From NCBI GenBank assembly GCA_018993155.1, contig JAGKSX010000074.1, positions 1-55,636 of the forward strand: a stretch of DNA of 55,636 nt. The letters run 5' to 3'. Below the pieces are notes generated by a model that worked only from the letters and a program-made list of their open reading frames with translations, was not told where the DNA came from and ran no database searches. Positions 48,824 through 55,636 of this stretch are shown piece after piece. The stretch is from Hydrogenophaga sp. (GTDB lineage: Bacteria > Pseudomonadota > Gammaproteobacteria > Burkholderiales > Burkholderiaceae_C). Each line of letters begins with the position of its first letter. The stretch's first letter is position 1. Made by a program: the position numbers and the translations under genes.

Positions 48824-49222
48824 TCAGGCGGTTTCTGCGGCCGCCGCGACAGGCGCATCAGGCACACCGACCAACAACTGGCTCAGGTGCGCCGGCACAT
48901 CGTTGTCGAAGCTCATGAGCGCATCGCTGGGCTGCGCGGCGGCGGCGGCCTGCAGCAGGTCGCGCACGGCCGCTTGTTGCCCTGCGTCGGCCGGGTGGCC
49001 GAGCCGCGCCTCCACTGCGCAGAGCACCGCCTCCCGCAGCCGCTCAGAGCCGAGCACGTGCCAGGCGTAGTCGATCTCGTACCGGTCCACCGCGTTCTTC
49101 AGGCTTTCGCCATCCAGCCGGGCCTCTTCGGCCACATGCGCCAGCGTGCGGGTCACCAGGCCTTGGGTGAAGCGGCTCAACAGGTCGTCATCGCGCGCAG
49201 GCGCCGGGGTCACAACAGGCAT
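48824..49222 (-). CDS. hypothetical protein
   Basis: A 132-residue, mostly helical, Ala- and Leu-rich soluble protein (LLSRFTQGLVTRTLAHVAEEARLDGESL; YEIDYAWHVLGSERLREAV). I do not recognise a family. It starts after a terminator hairpin that closes off the type VI secretion genes, so it belongs to a separate unit. Coding is supported by its length and codon pattern only. Confidence 0.55.
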   Translation of the reverse strand: MPVVTPAPARDDDLLSRFTQGLVTRTLAHVAEEARLDGESLKNAVDRYEIDYAWHVLGSERLREAVLCAVEARLGHPADAGQQAAVRDLLQAAAAAQPSDALMSFDNDVPAHLSQLLVGVPDAPVAAAAETA

Positions 49223-49292
49223 CGGATCTCCAGAGGGGAATGGGGGGCTGGTTTCGCGCCGACCGCGTGGAAAGGCCGAGCCCGGAAATGGA

Positions 49293-49318
49293 AAAGCCCA
49301 TCGCGAGGGATGGGCTTT
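49293..49318. terminator. terminator hairpin downstream of tssA
   Basis: AAAGCCCATC (49293-49302) and GATGGGCTTT (49309-49318) pair perfectly over ten bases with a six-base loop, 67 bases after the tssA stop. It is symmetrical enough to work from either side. Confidence 0.75.
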
Positions 49319-49384
49319 GCGATATCTGATTGATTCTGTTGAATTTTTTCAGATCAGAGAGGCCTTGAGTGTAGCACCCTGGGC

Positions 49385-50509
49385 TCAGTCGTCCCGATCC
49401 CAGGCCTGCATCAGGTCGGGCGGGATCATGTGCGCCACTTCCGCGAAACGCCGGCCCCACATGCGATCCGCCTGCTTCAGCAGGATGGTGACAGGGCTGC
49501 TCGGTTCATGGCGTTCGACCCAATGCCGGATGTGACGCAGCAAGGCCCGGATCTGCTCGCGCTCCTGCACGATGTGCGCATGGGTCGCCCCTGCGGCGGG
49601 CAAGGCAAGCGATGCCGACCACCCGGCCTCACCAGGATCACCCAGCGGCGGTGACGCGCCGACGAGCGGGGCCGGGAGGCTCGGCCGCAGGCCATCCAAT
49701 TCGACATCCTCGACCTGCAGCTTTTCGGCGCGCACGGGCACCTCGGCGAAGGCGGCCAGACAGCCCAGCAGGTGCATGAGTGGGCCAAGGTTGGGCGCAT
49801 CGTCGCCGAGAGCGCCCTGGCTCCAATGGTCGATGCCCAGCACCGCATTGCCGCAAGCCAGCAAGGCCCGCAGGGCGCCGTCGCCCTTGACATGCAGATC
49901 CGCCAGCTGCCGCCTGACCCCTTCGGGCTCCGGAGCGTAAGGCGGGCGAGGCACGGCGAAGGCACGTTCCACATCGCGCACCGTCAAACGGAACGCGGTA
50001 CCCCCGCTCACCACCACGTCGCGCACATCCCCCAGCAGGCCATCCGGGTCGCAGAGTGCCGCCAGGGCGTTGGCCCGCACGGCGGGATCGGGCACGCCAT
50101 CCAGCACCACCTGCGGATGGACCTGTTCAGGGTAGGCCTGCAACACCGACTGCAAGGTGAGCAGGCCCTCCAGCAGACCCGCAGCGCCCGCCAGGCGGCA
50201 GCGCGCGCGCGTGAACCACACCAGAACAGCGATGTCCTTGCTGCGCACCAGCAGGCGGCGCGCATCGCGCTCGACCTCGGCCCAGTCGGGCGCCTCGGGC
50301 CGGGATGAAAAGCTCCCGTACTGCACCTCGCTCTGAGGCGCCAGGCGCGCCTGCAGCACGGCGTGATCCGCGTCGTACTCCAGGCTTTCGCCGCAGGGCG
50401 CGATCTCGCTCACGGGTGCAAGCAGTTCCGTGGACACGCCGGGTTTGACCGCCAGCGGGTCCGGGGAGATGCCCACCAGGGCGGCCAACAATTGTCTGAG
50501 AGGGTTCAT
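49385..50509 (-). CDS. tssA: type VI secretion protein TssA
   Basis: A 374-residue protein with the N-terminal ImpA domain (LLAPVSEIAPCGESLEYDADHAVLQ; YGSFSSRPEAPDWAEVERDARRLL) and a C-terminal helical region ending SSPVTILLKQADRMWGRRFAEV, the short TssA type. TssA guides sheath and tube polymerisation from the baseplate. Length is usual for this subtype, and it looks intact. Its start overlaps the tssG stop by four bases (ATGA). Confidence 0.88.
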   Translation of the reverse strand: MNPLRQLLAALVGISPDPLAVKPGVSTELLAPVSEIAPCGESLEYDADHAVLQARLAPQSEVQYGSFSSRPEAPDWAEVERDARRLLVRSKDIAVLVWFTRARCRLAGAAGLLEGLLTLQSVLQAYPEQVHPQVVLDGVPDPAVRANALAALCDPDGLLGDVRDVVVSGGTAFRLTVRDVERAFAVPRPPYAPEPEGVRRQLADLHVKGDGALRALLACGNAVLGIDHWSQGALGDDAPNLGPLMHLLGCLAAFAEVPVRAEKLQVEDVELDGLRPSLPAPLVGASPPLGDPGEAGWSASLALPAAGATHAHIVQEREQIRALLRHIRHWVERHEPSSPVTILLKQADRMWGRRFAEVAHMIPPDLMQAWDRDD

Positions 50510-51531
50510 GTGCAGCAGCTTTCGGGTTCGAACACCATGCCGGTCACGGGCCCGCGCGAGGTTCCCTCTCCCGCCATCCAGGTCGACCAGCCCAGTTGCG
50601 TGCCGTCACCCAGTCGCGACCGGGGCGCGGCGGTCCTGTCGATCAACAACTCCACGTCCCACACATACTCGAAACCGATGAAGGAGCGCACGATCTCGAC
50701 CAGGGCCGGCAGGTCCCGCCCCGTGGCAGCGCCCTGCGGCGTGAGCCGCAGGTACCCGTCAAGATCCAGCGGGCCCATCACGAGGCGAAACCGGCTTTGC
50801 CGATCGGGAACCACCTCTCCGAGCATCGCCCCTTCACCCAGCACGCTCGAGAGCCTTGGCTGGCCCAGCACGCACCGGTCCTGCGGTTCTATCGGCATCC
50901 ACTGCAGCATGTATTCGCGCAGTTGCACCACCACGCCGAAGAAGCGGGACAGAGTGCTGACCAGGCCGTCGGGGTTGCGCGCAGACCGCACCCGGTGCGC
51001 GCTGCTGGCCCAACGCGCGTGCGGCGCCAGGGCGCTGCCCTGCACTTCGGATGGCTCGTCGCCCGTCAAGCGCGCGATGTAGGCGCTGAAAGTCTCCTCT
51101 CCCGCACGGTCCAGGCCCGCGGCACTCTGGCTTTGCGACCAGGCGCGGTAGAGGTGCGTGAACGCGCGATGATGGAACAGATCGAGAAAATCGGCCAGCG
51201 CGCTGTCGCGCCGCGCTTCCACCCGTTCGCGGACCAGCTCGGTGCAGTGGATAGGCAAGGCCCCATTCGGCCCCAGCGTGCCCAGCCCGAACAGCTTGAT
51301 GTGGGCGCGCATCCGTTCGTCGATACCGGGCTTGACCTCCACCTTGACCAACTCGCGCGGGGCAAAGGCGAGGCTGGCCTGCTGGCCCAGTCGGAAGTTT
51401 TCCTGTTGCGGACGCTGGGCCTTTCCGACTGGCGGCATGCTCGGATCCACAGCGGCCAGCCGGCGCATCAAGGGCACGAAGCCGTGCCGCCAGGGGTGCG
51501 CCGACGCATCGTCGATCGCGGGGCGCATCAC
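50506..51531 (-). CDS. tssG: type VI secretion baseplate protein TssG
   Basis: A 341-residue baseplate wedge protein (ImpH/VasB). HGFVPLMRRLAAVDPSMPPVG, GPNGALPIHCTELVRERVEARRDSALADFLDLFHHRAFTHLYRAW and LGEGAMLGEVVPDRQSRFRLVMGPLDL follow the family in order. It appears complete. TssG forms a complex with two TssF, but here tssF is only a C-terminal remnant, so the complex could not form unless another copy exists. The start overlaps the tssF remnant stop by four bases. Confidence 0.88.
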   Translation of the reverse strand: MMRPAIDDASAHPWRHGFVPLMRRLAAVDPSMPPVGKAQRPQQENFRLGQQASLAFAPRELVKVEVKPGIDERMRAHIKLFGLGTLGPNGALPIHCTELVRERVEARRDSALADFLDLFHHRAFTHLYRAWSQSQSAAGLDRAGEETFSAYIARLTGDEPSEVQGSALAPHARWASSAHRVRSARNPDGLVSTLSRFFGVVVQLREYMLQWMPIEPQDRCVLGQPRLSSVLGEGAMLGEVVPDRQSRFRLVMGPLDLDGYLRLTPQGAATGRDLPALVEIVRSFIGFEYVWDVELLIDRTAAPRSRLGDGTQLGWSTWMAGEGTSRGPVTGMVFEPESCCT

Positions 51532-51950
51532 ACCACCCCCCGCGTGCCCATGCGCACCGGCCAGCTCGCCACTCGCCCGCGTTGCATGGATTCCAGCCGG
51601 GTCTGCGTGAACACGTTGATGCTCACGTGGCGCGAGAGGTAGTGTTCCAGCACCAGCCCGAACAGATATGGGCTGACACCACTGAACGCATCCTCATCCA
51701 CCGTCAGGTCGCACTGCACGCCGCGCCCGTACACCAGGGGGCCATGGCCTGGCAGGCGGCGCGTCACTGGCGTGATGCGGCTGCCGATCAAGCCGTCCAC
51801 CTGCCGGCTGGCCACGGGGTCGTCCACGCCCAGGAACAGGCGCAGCATGTCCCGCAGCGCCTGGGCACCCTCCAGCACGGGAGCACCGTTCACCAACGGT
51901 ATCGCCGCGCTGCGGATCGTCAGACCACGCCGGGGGGTCCACTGTTTCAT
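51528..51950 (-). pseudogene. tssF: TssF remnant (C-terminal part only)
   Basis: The 140-residue frame matches the C-terminus of TssF: LGVDDPVASRQVDGLIGSRITPVTRRLPGHGPLVYGRG, then DAFSGVSPYLFGLVLEHYLSRHVSINVFTQTRLESM. TssF is normally about 600 residues, so roughly 460 are missing. The first 35 residues do not clearly fit TssF. The upstream neighbour is a PAAR gene 17 bases away, so the missing part is not just out of frame. I read this as a deletion product, though a translated short form cannot be excluded. Confidence 0.75.
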
Positions 51951-51967
51951 GGGGTGCTCGCTTCAGG

Positions 51968-52246
51968 TCAGCCGTGTGTGGCCGGGGAGGTGCCGATGAG
52001 GCTGCAGCCGCAAGCCGTTTTGTGGCCTTCCAGCGCAACCGGAATGCCGTCGATGAGCAAGCCGGGTTCGCCTTCGACGATCGCATTGACACCGTGTGGA
52101 GAACGGTTGGGGTATTTCATGGGGCAGTCCACCATGTCGCCCAGGCGCGCAATGGCCTTGTTGCCGATGTGATGGTTGGGGGAACCGCTGATGACCCGAC
52201 CGCCATGGTCAGTGGGATCGCCCACCACGATGATCTTGCGTGCCAT
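51968..52246 (-). CDS. PAAR domain protein
   Basis: A 92-residue protein that is one PAAR domain, the cone that sharpens the VgrG spike of type VI secretion. GDPTDHGGRVISGSPNHHIGNKAIARLGDMVDCP and PVALEGHKTACGCSLIG are the family blocks. It looks complete and has no toxin extension. The ATG follows directly after the tssK remnant stop (TAGATG), so translation is likely coupled. No VgrG is in the window. Confidence 0.87.
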   Translation of the reverse strand: MARKIIVVGDPTDHGGRVISGSPNHHIGNKAIARLGDMVDCPMKYPNRSPHGVNAIVEGEPGLLIDGIPVALEGHKTACGCSLIGTSPATHG

Positions 52247-52936
52247 CTAGCGCACCCCCCACAATTCCATGCGCAGGCTCGCAAACCGGGTGGCGAGATG
52301 CAGGCCGATGCCGCCGTGCGTGAGCATGTGCTCCCACATTTCGCCTTGGGGCTCCACCTGGAAGTACACATAGCCCGCGTTGAAAGGAATCTGGCGCGGC
52401 GGCACGGGCAGAACACGCAGGACAATGCCTGGCAGGTGCAGGCGGACGAGTTCGGGCAAGCGATCGGCGGGCGCCAGTTTGCTGTGAGCCGGGAACTGCT
52501 GCGCCAATTGCTCCGCTGGCATGTGGGCCGTGACCGCGAGAACCAGGCTGCTAAAGCCGCGCATTTCCACCGGGTCCAGGCTCGCGAGATGCATGCCGTG
52601 TGGCCGGGGTTTGAGTTCGATGTTCTGAGCGCTTCGCACCAGAAGGTTGTTGAGCAGCTCGCGCGTGTCCTCCACCAGGGACCTGAAGGTAGTGCAGGGG
52701 TCACGATGCTCATACGCTGGCACGCCAATGGGTCGGCGGGTCTGCGTCCGGATGAAGGTGGACAACTCTGCACCCATGCCTCGGAGCAAGGTGTAGACCA
52801 TCTCCGGCGAAGTTTCCTTGACGCGCAGCAGATGGTCGAGCAGCACCTCGAAACGGTTGAGAAGCTGGAGCAGCAGGAAGTCGCTGACTTCGGCGGCTTG
52901 GGTGGCTCCGGTAGGGCACCACCAGAAGGCGCCCAA
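52247..52936 (-). pseudogene. tssK: TssK remnant (C-terminal half)
   Basis: From about 52905 this frame reads as the C-terminal half of TssK: EVSDFLLLQLLNRFEVLLDHLL, EDTRELLNNLL, and GYVYFQVEPQGEMWEHMLTHGGIGLHLAT. TssK is usually about 445 residues, and here about 215 remain. The first ten or so residues of the frame belong to ClpV sequence read out of frame. There is no plausible start codon (only TTG at 52936). TssK links the baseplate to the membrane complex through this C-terminal domain. Confidence 0.78.
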
Positions 52937-55259
52937 GAAAGGCCGCGGGAAAAACCTTGCGCAACTCGGGCTGCAAGGCGTCCATCAGCGCCTGGATGCC
53001 CGGCACAAGAACCGGGTCTTCACAGAGTTGATGGAGGAGATCGGAACCGGTATTGCTCGTGAGGAGAATCAAGGTGTTCCTGAAATCGATGGCACGCCCC
53101 TCCCCGTCTTCCATCCAGCCCTTGTCGAACACCTGATAGAAGAGTTCATGCACATCGGGATGGGCCTTCTCAACTTCATCGAGCAGAACGACGCTGTAGG
53201 GCCGACGTCGCACCGCCTCCGTCAGCACCCCACCCTCGCCGTAGCCGACATAACCGGGTGGAGAGCCCTTGAGACCAGAAACGGTGTGAGCCTCCTGGTA
53301 CTCGCTCATGTTGATGGTGATCAGGTTGTGCTCACCGCCATAGACAGCCTGAGCCAAAGCCAAGGCTGTTTCGGTCTTGCCTACCCCTGAAGGCCCCACC
53401 AGCAGAAAGACGCCCAGCGGCTTGTGAGGGTCCCCGAGGCTGGCCCTGGCTGTTTTGACACGAGCAGCCACCGTCGACAGCGCAGCATCCTGGCCGATCA
53501 CGCGCTTGCGCAACTGGTCTTCGAGGGACAGGACGGCTGTCAGCTCGTCGCGCACCATGCGGCCCACGGGGATGCCTGTCCAATCCGCCAAGATAGATGC
53601 CACGACCCCTTCATCCACCTGGGTGTGAGCACCAGGCTTATCACCCTGCAGTTGGAGCAAATCGCGCTCCAGGGCCTGGAGTTCGCATGCCAGAACATGC
53701 CTTGAGTTTTCGTCTTCGATCCTGCGGCAGGCTTCGCGCTTTTCCAGAATGGCACTGGTGAGCACGCGCTCGGTCGCGCCTGCATCGACCAGCACCTTGT
53801 GCTCGTGATCGACGTCCACCATGCGCTGCTGAATCTCCCCCAGTGCCTCGCTGCGGTCTTTCCCTATGCTGGCCTCCTGCAAGAGAAGGGTGTGCTCGCC
53901 TTGCAAGGCATCCCGACGCGCCTGGATAGCCTCCAGTTCACGCGAGGGGGCATGCAGTGACATGGCAACCCGCGCGCACGCGGTATCCAGCAAGCTGATG
54001 GCCTTGTCCGGCAACTGGCGCGTCGGGATGTACCGATGGGACAAGCAGACCGCGGCACGCACCGCTTCATCGAGTACCGTGACGCCATGGTGCCTGGCGA
54101 ATGCGGGCACAAGGCCCCGCACCATGGCCATGGCCGCCGACTCTTGCGGCTCCAACACTTGCAGCATCTGGAATCGCCTCGTCAGCGCGGGATCCTTTTC
54201 GATGTGCTTTTTGTATTCGGACCACGTGGTGGCACCAATCACACGAAAGGCCCCCCGCGCCAGCGCCGGCTTGAGAAGATTGGCCGCGTCACCCGTTCCG
54301 GCCTGACCACCGGCCCCGATGAGGGTATGGACCTCGTCCACGAACAGGATCACAGGCACTGGGGAATCTGCCGCCTCTCTGAGCACAGCTTTCAGGCGCG
54401 ATTCGAACTCCCCCCGCATGCTCGCGCCGGCAAGCAAGGCCCCCACATCGAGGCTCAGGATGCGCACACGATGCAGACTGGGAGGTACCCGACGGCCCAC
54501 GACGGCCAAGGCCAGGCCTTCGACCACCGCCGTCTTGCCAACCCCCGCCTCGCCCGTCAGCAAAGGGTTGTTCTGACGGCGGCGCAACAGGATGTCCACC
54601 ATGGTGCGGATCTCTTGCTCCCGCCCAACCACAGGGTCGATGCCCTCCTCTCGCGCCAGCGCGGTGAGGTCGGCGCAGTACTTGATCAGTGCGGACTGGC
54701 CGCGGGTCTCTGGATCGAGCGCACCACTGGCCTCCCCTGGCAATGCCGGCTGCCAATCGGTGGACTCGTGCGCCATTGCAGCGTCTTCACCCGAGCCGCG
54801 AACCGCCAGCGGAAAGTCCTCCGCCATTTGCGCCACAGGAATTCTCTGAAAGCACGCGGAAACACCCAACAACACGCGTCGCAAGTCAGGGGTTTGAAGC
54901 ATGCCCCCCAACAGCCAGGCACCACGGATGCGCTGATCACGCATTGTCAGACTGGCAAACACCCATGCGCGCTCAATGGCCAGTTCGACCATATGGCCAA
55001 AATCATTGACACCTGCGGCACCGGTGGGCAAATGGGCCAATGCCATCGCCAGATCCCTCTCAACCTGCGCGATATCCAGGCTGTAGTGCGTGGCCAAGCG
55101 ATGAAAATCGCCATTGGGCGCCTGCCAGAGTTGGTGCAGCCAATGCACCACTTCTACATAGGGATTGCCTCTCAGCTTGGCCAAGACGGTGGCGGACTCG
55201 ATGGCTCGAAACAGGTCGACATTGAGTTTGCCAAACAGTGTGCGGCGAGGAATGCTCAA
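52710..55259 (-). CDS. clpV: ClpV/TssH ATPase, C-terminus replaced
   Basis: An AAA+ disaggregase that recycles the contracted type VI sheath. The N-domain begins with RRTLFGKLN and CKLRGNPYVE-type sequence (here AKLRGNPYVEVVHWLHQ). The first ATPase has GEAGVGKT (about 236-243) and FVDEVHTLIGAGG; the second has GPSGVGKT and LLDEVEKAHPDVHELF. Homology stops at LLVVPYR near residue 784 (position 52908), then 65 residues of out-of-frame tssK sequence follow to the stop. About 90-100 residues of the C-terminal small domain are lost. The TTG start at 55259, with GGGAGA upstream, matches the family N-terminus. Confidence 0.82.
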   Translation of the reverse strand: MSIPRRTLFGKLNVDLFRAIESATVLAKLRGNPYVEVVHWLHQLWQAPNGDFHRLATHYSLDIAQVERDLAMALAHLPTGAAGVNDFGHMVELAIERAWVFASLTMRDQRIRGAWLLGGMLQTPDLRRVLLGVSACFQRIPVAQMAEDFPLAVRGSGEDAAMAHESTDWQPALPGEASGALDPETRGQSALIKYCADLTALAREEGIDPVVGREQEIRTMVDILLRRRQNNPLLTGEAGVGKTAVVEGLALAVVGRRVPPSLHRVRILSLDVGALLAGASMRGEFESRLKAVLREAADSPVPVILFVDEVHTLIGAGGQAGTGDAANLLKPALARGAFRVIGATTWSEYKKHIEKDPALTRRFQMLQVLEPQESAAMAMVRGLVPAFARHHGVTVLDEAVRAAVCLSHRYIPTRQLPDKAISLLDTACARVAMSLHAPSRELEAIQARRDALQGEHTLLLQEASIGKDRSEALGEIQQRMVDVDHEHKVLVDAGATERVLTSAILEKREACRRIEDENSRHVLACELQALERDLLQLQGDKPGAHTQVDEGVVASILADWTGIPVGRMVRDELTAVLSLEDQLRKRVIGQDAALSTVAARVKTARASLGDPHKPLGVFLLVGPSGVGKTETALALAQAVYGGEHNLITINMSEYQEAHTVSGLKGSPPGYVGYGEGGVLTEAVRRRPYSVVLLDEVEKAHPDVHELFYQVFDKGWMEDGEGRAIDFRNTLILLTSNTGSDLLHQLCEDPVLVPGIQALMDALQPELRKVFPAAFLGRLLVVPYRSHPSRRSQRLPAAPASQPFRGAARPSAARQGNFAGDGLHLAPRHGCRVVHLHPDADPPTHWRASV

Positions 55260-55330
55260 GACACTCTCCCGCAATGACCGCCACCGTCGGCCATGAATTG
55301 CACATGGCCTATACAAGTCAGCAAATTCAT
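55256..55330 (-). CDS. 24-codon leader ORF overlapping the clpV start
   Basis: A strong ribosome site AGGAGG lies nine bases before ATG 55330. The frame gives 24 codons and its TGA shares two bases with the TTG start of clpV (TTGA). It could be a leader that couples translation of clpV, or the remains of the original clpV start shifted by a frameshift. I do not recognise the peptide (MNLLTCIGHVQF). Confidence 0.45.
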   Translation of the reverse strand: MNLLTCIGHVQFMADGGGHCGRVS

Positions 55331-55636
55331 GCCGATCGCCCTCCTGACTGTTGTTTTTCGTAGAGCTGCGAATGCTCGATTGCGAGCCACAACTTAACAA
55401 CTGTCATTTCTGACAGGATTGACGCCGCAGTCATTTTTTGCATCAATCAATGCCTGCAGCTCGATCCCAAAAAATGTCAATTCATGACCAAAACATGCAT
55501 TTCGTTTCGAATCGAATTGGAGAGACGTCGAACGAAGGCTGAAAATTTTTTTCAGAGTGTCTGGATGCCGCAACGATGCCTGCACTCAATGCGCGTGTGT
55601 TGAACACAGAACCTGCACCTGAAGCCCATCAAAAGC
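55331..55636. promoter_or_regulatory. AT-richer region upstream of the T6SS genes
   Basis: Base composition falls clearly here compared with the rest of the window. A hairpin CTGTCA-TTTC-TGACAG lies at 55401-55416. A TTGACA at about 55476-55481 on the minus strand is a possible -35 box but no matching -10 box is clear. No gene is supported; a 63-codon frame at 55394-55585 has no ribosome site or recognisable sequence. Confidence 0.45.

Noticed and set aside
48583-48867. 94-codon minus-strand frame in the gap before the hypothetical gene
   Set aside because: Only a short C-terminal part looks protein-like, there is no ribosome site, and it overlaps the hypothetical gene at 48824. Noted as a possible remnant only.
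55394-55585. 63-codon frame upstream of clpV
   Set aside because: No ribosome site, no known motif, and it lies in the probable promoter region.

Overview
The window is GC-rich (about two thirds G+C or more), densely packed, and reads as chromosome of a betaproteobacterium of the Burkholderiales, most likely Comamonadaceae (Hydrogenophaga/Acidovorax-like). The pointers are the BPSS1780 and DUF2782 families, the homoserine kinase II beside polA, a DctP/Q/M TRAP transporter, two UvrD-family helicases, and GC-rich intergenic repeats that start at gene ends. I see no insertion sequence, prophage, CRISPR array or replication origin.

Layout. 0-10.7 kb: an acyl-CoA ligase behind an odd C-tract leader, a divergent MFS exporter/AraC regulator pair, a NYN-domain protein with a long, apparently structured 5' leader, tRNA-Ala(CGC), a 3-hydroxyisobutyrate-dehydrogenase-type enzyme, an alpha/beta hydrolase, GMP reductase (guaC) and the helicase UvrD. 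10.7-21.4 kb: the most interesting block. Two Tat-exported PhoX phosphatases flank an orphan FliA-type sigma factor, an ArsC-type reductase, a phosphatidylserine decarboxylase, a class III aminotransferase, an Mpo1-like membrane protein and a family-1 glycosyltransferase. Direct repeats with PHO-box spacing precede both phoX genes, the Mpo1-like gene and the glycosyltransferase. I infer a phosphate-starvation locus that scavenges phosphate and may remodel membrane lipids.

21.4-31.1 kb: DUF418 membrane protein, an Lrp/AsnC regulator divergent from an EamA exporter, the DUF2782-thrB-BPSS1780 operon, polA, a secreted dienelactone-hydrolase-like enzyme and a ZIP metal transporter. 31.2-37.7 kb: sensory genes (PAS/GAF histidine kinase, GAF protein, receiver domain lacking its phosphorylation residues) with a rhodanese, a second EamA transporter and a secreted metallo-beta-lactamase-fold hydrolase. 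37.7-47.8 kb: katG with a clear sigma-70 promoter and an OxyR-like palindrome, an AEC permease, the helicase Rep with a small secreted protein, and a TRAP operon divergent from its likely LysR regulator.

47.8-55.6 kb: an acetyltransferase-like protein, a gap with a perfect inverted repeat, a hypothetical protein, then a type VI secretion cluster that looks broken. TssA, TssG and a PAAR protein look complete, but TssF and TssK survive only as C-terminal parts, and ClpV runs out of frame into the TssK remnant. No Hcp, VgrG, sheath or membrane-complex gene is present before the window ends in an AT-richer stretch upstream of clpV.
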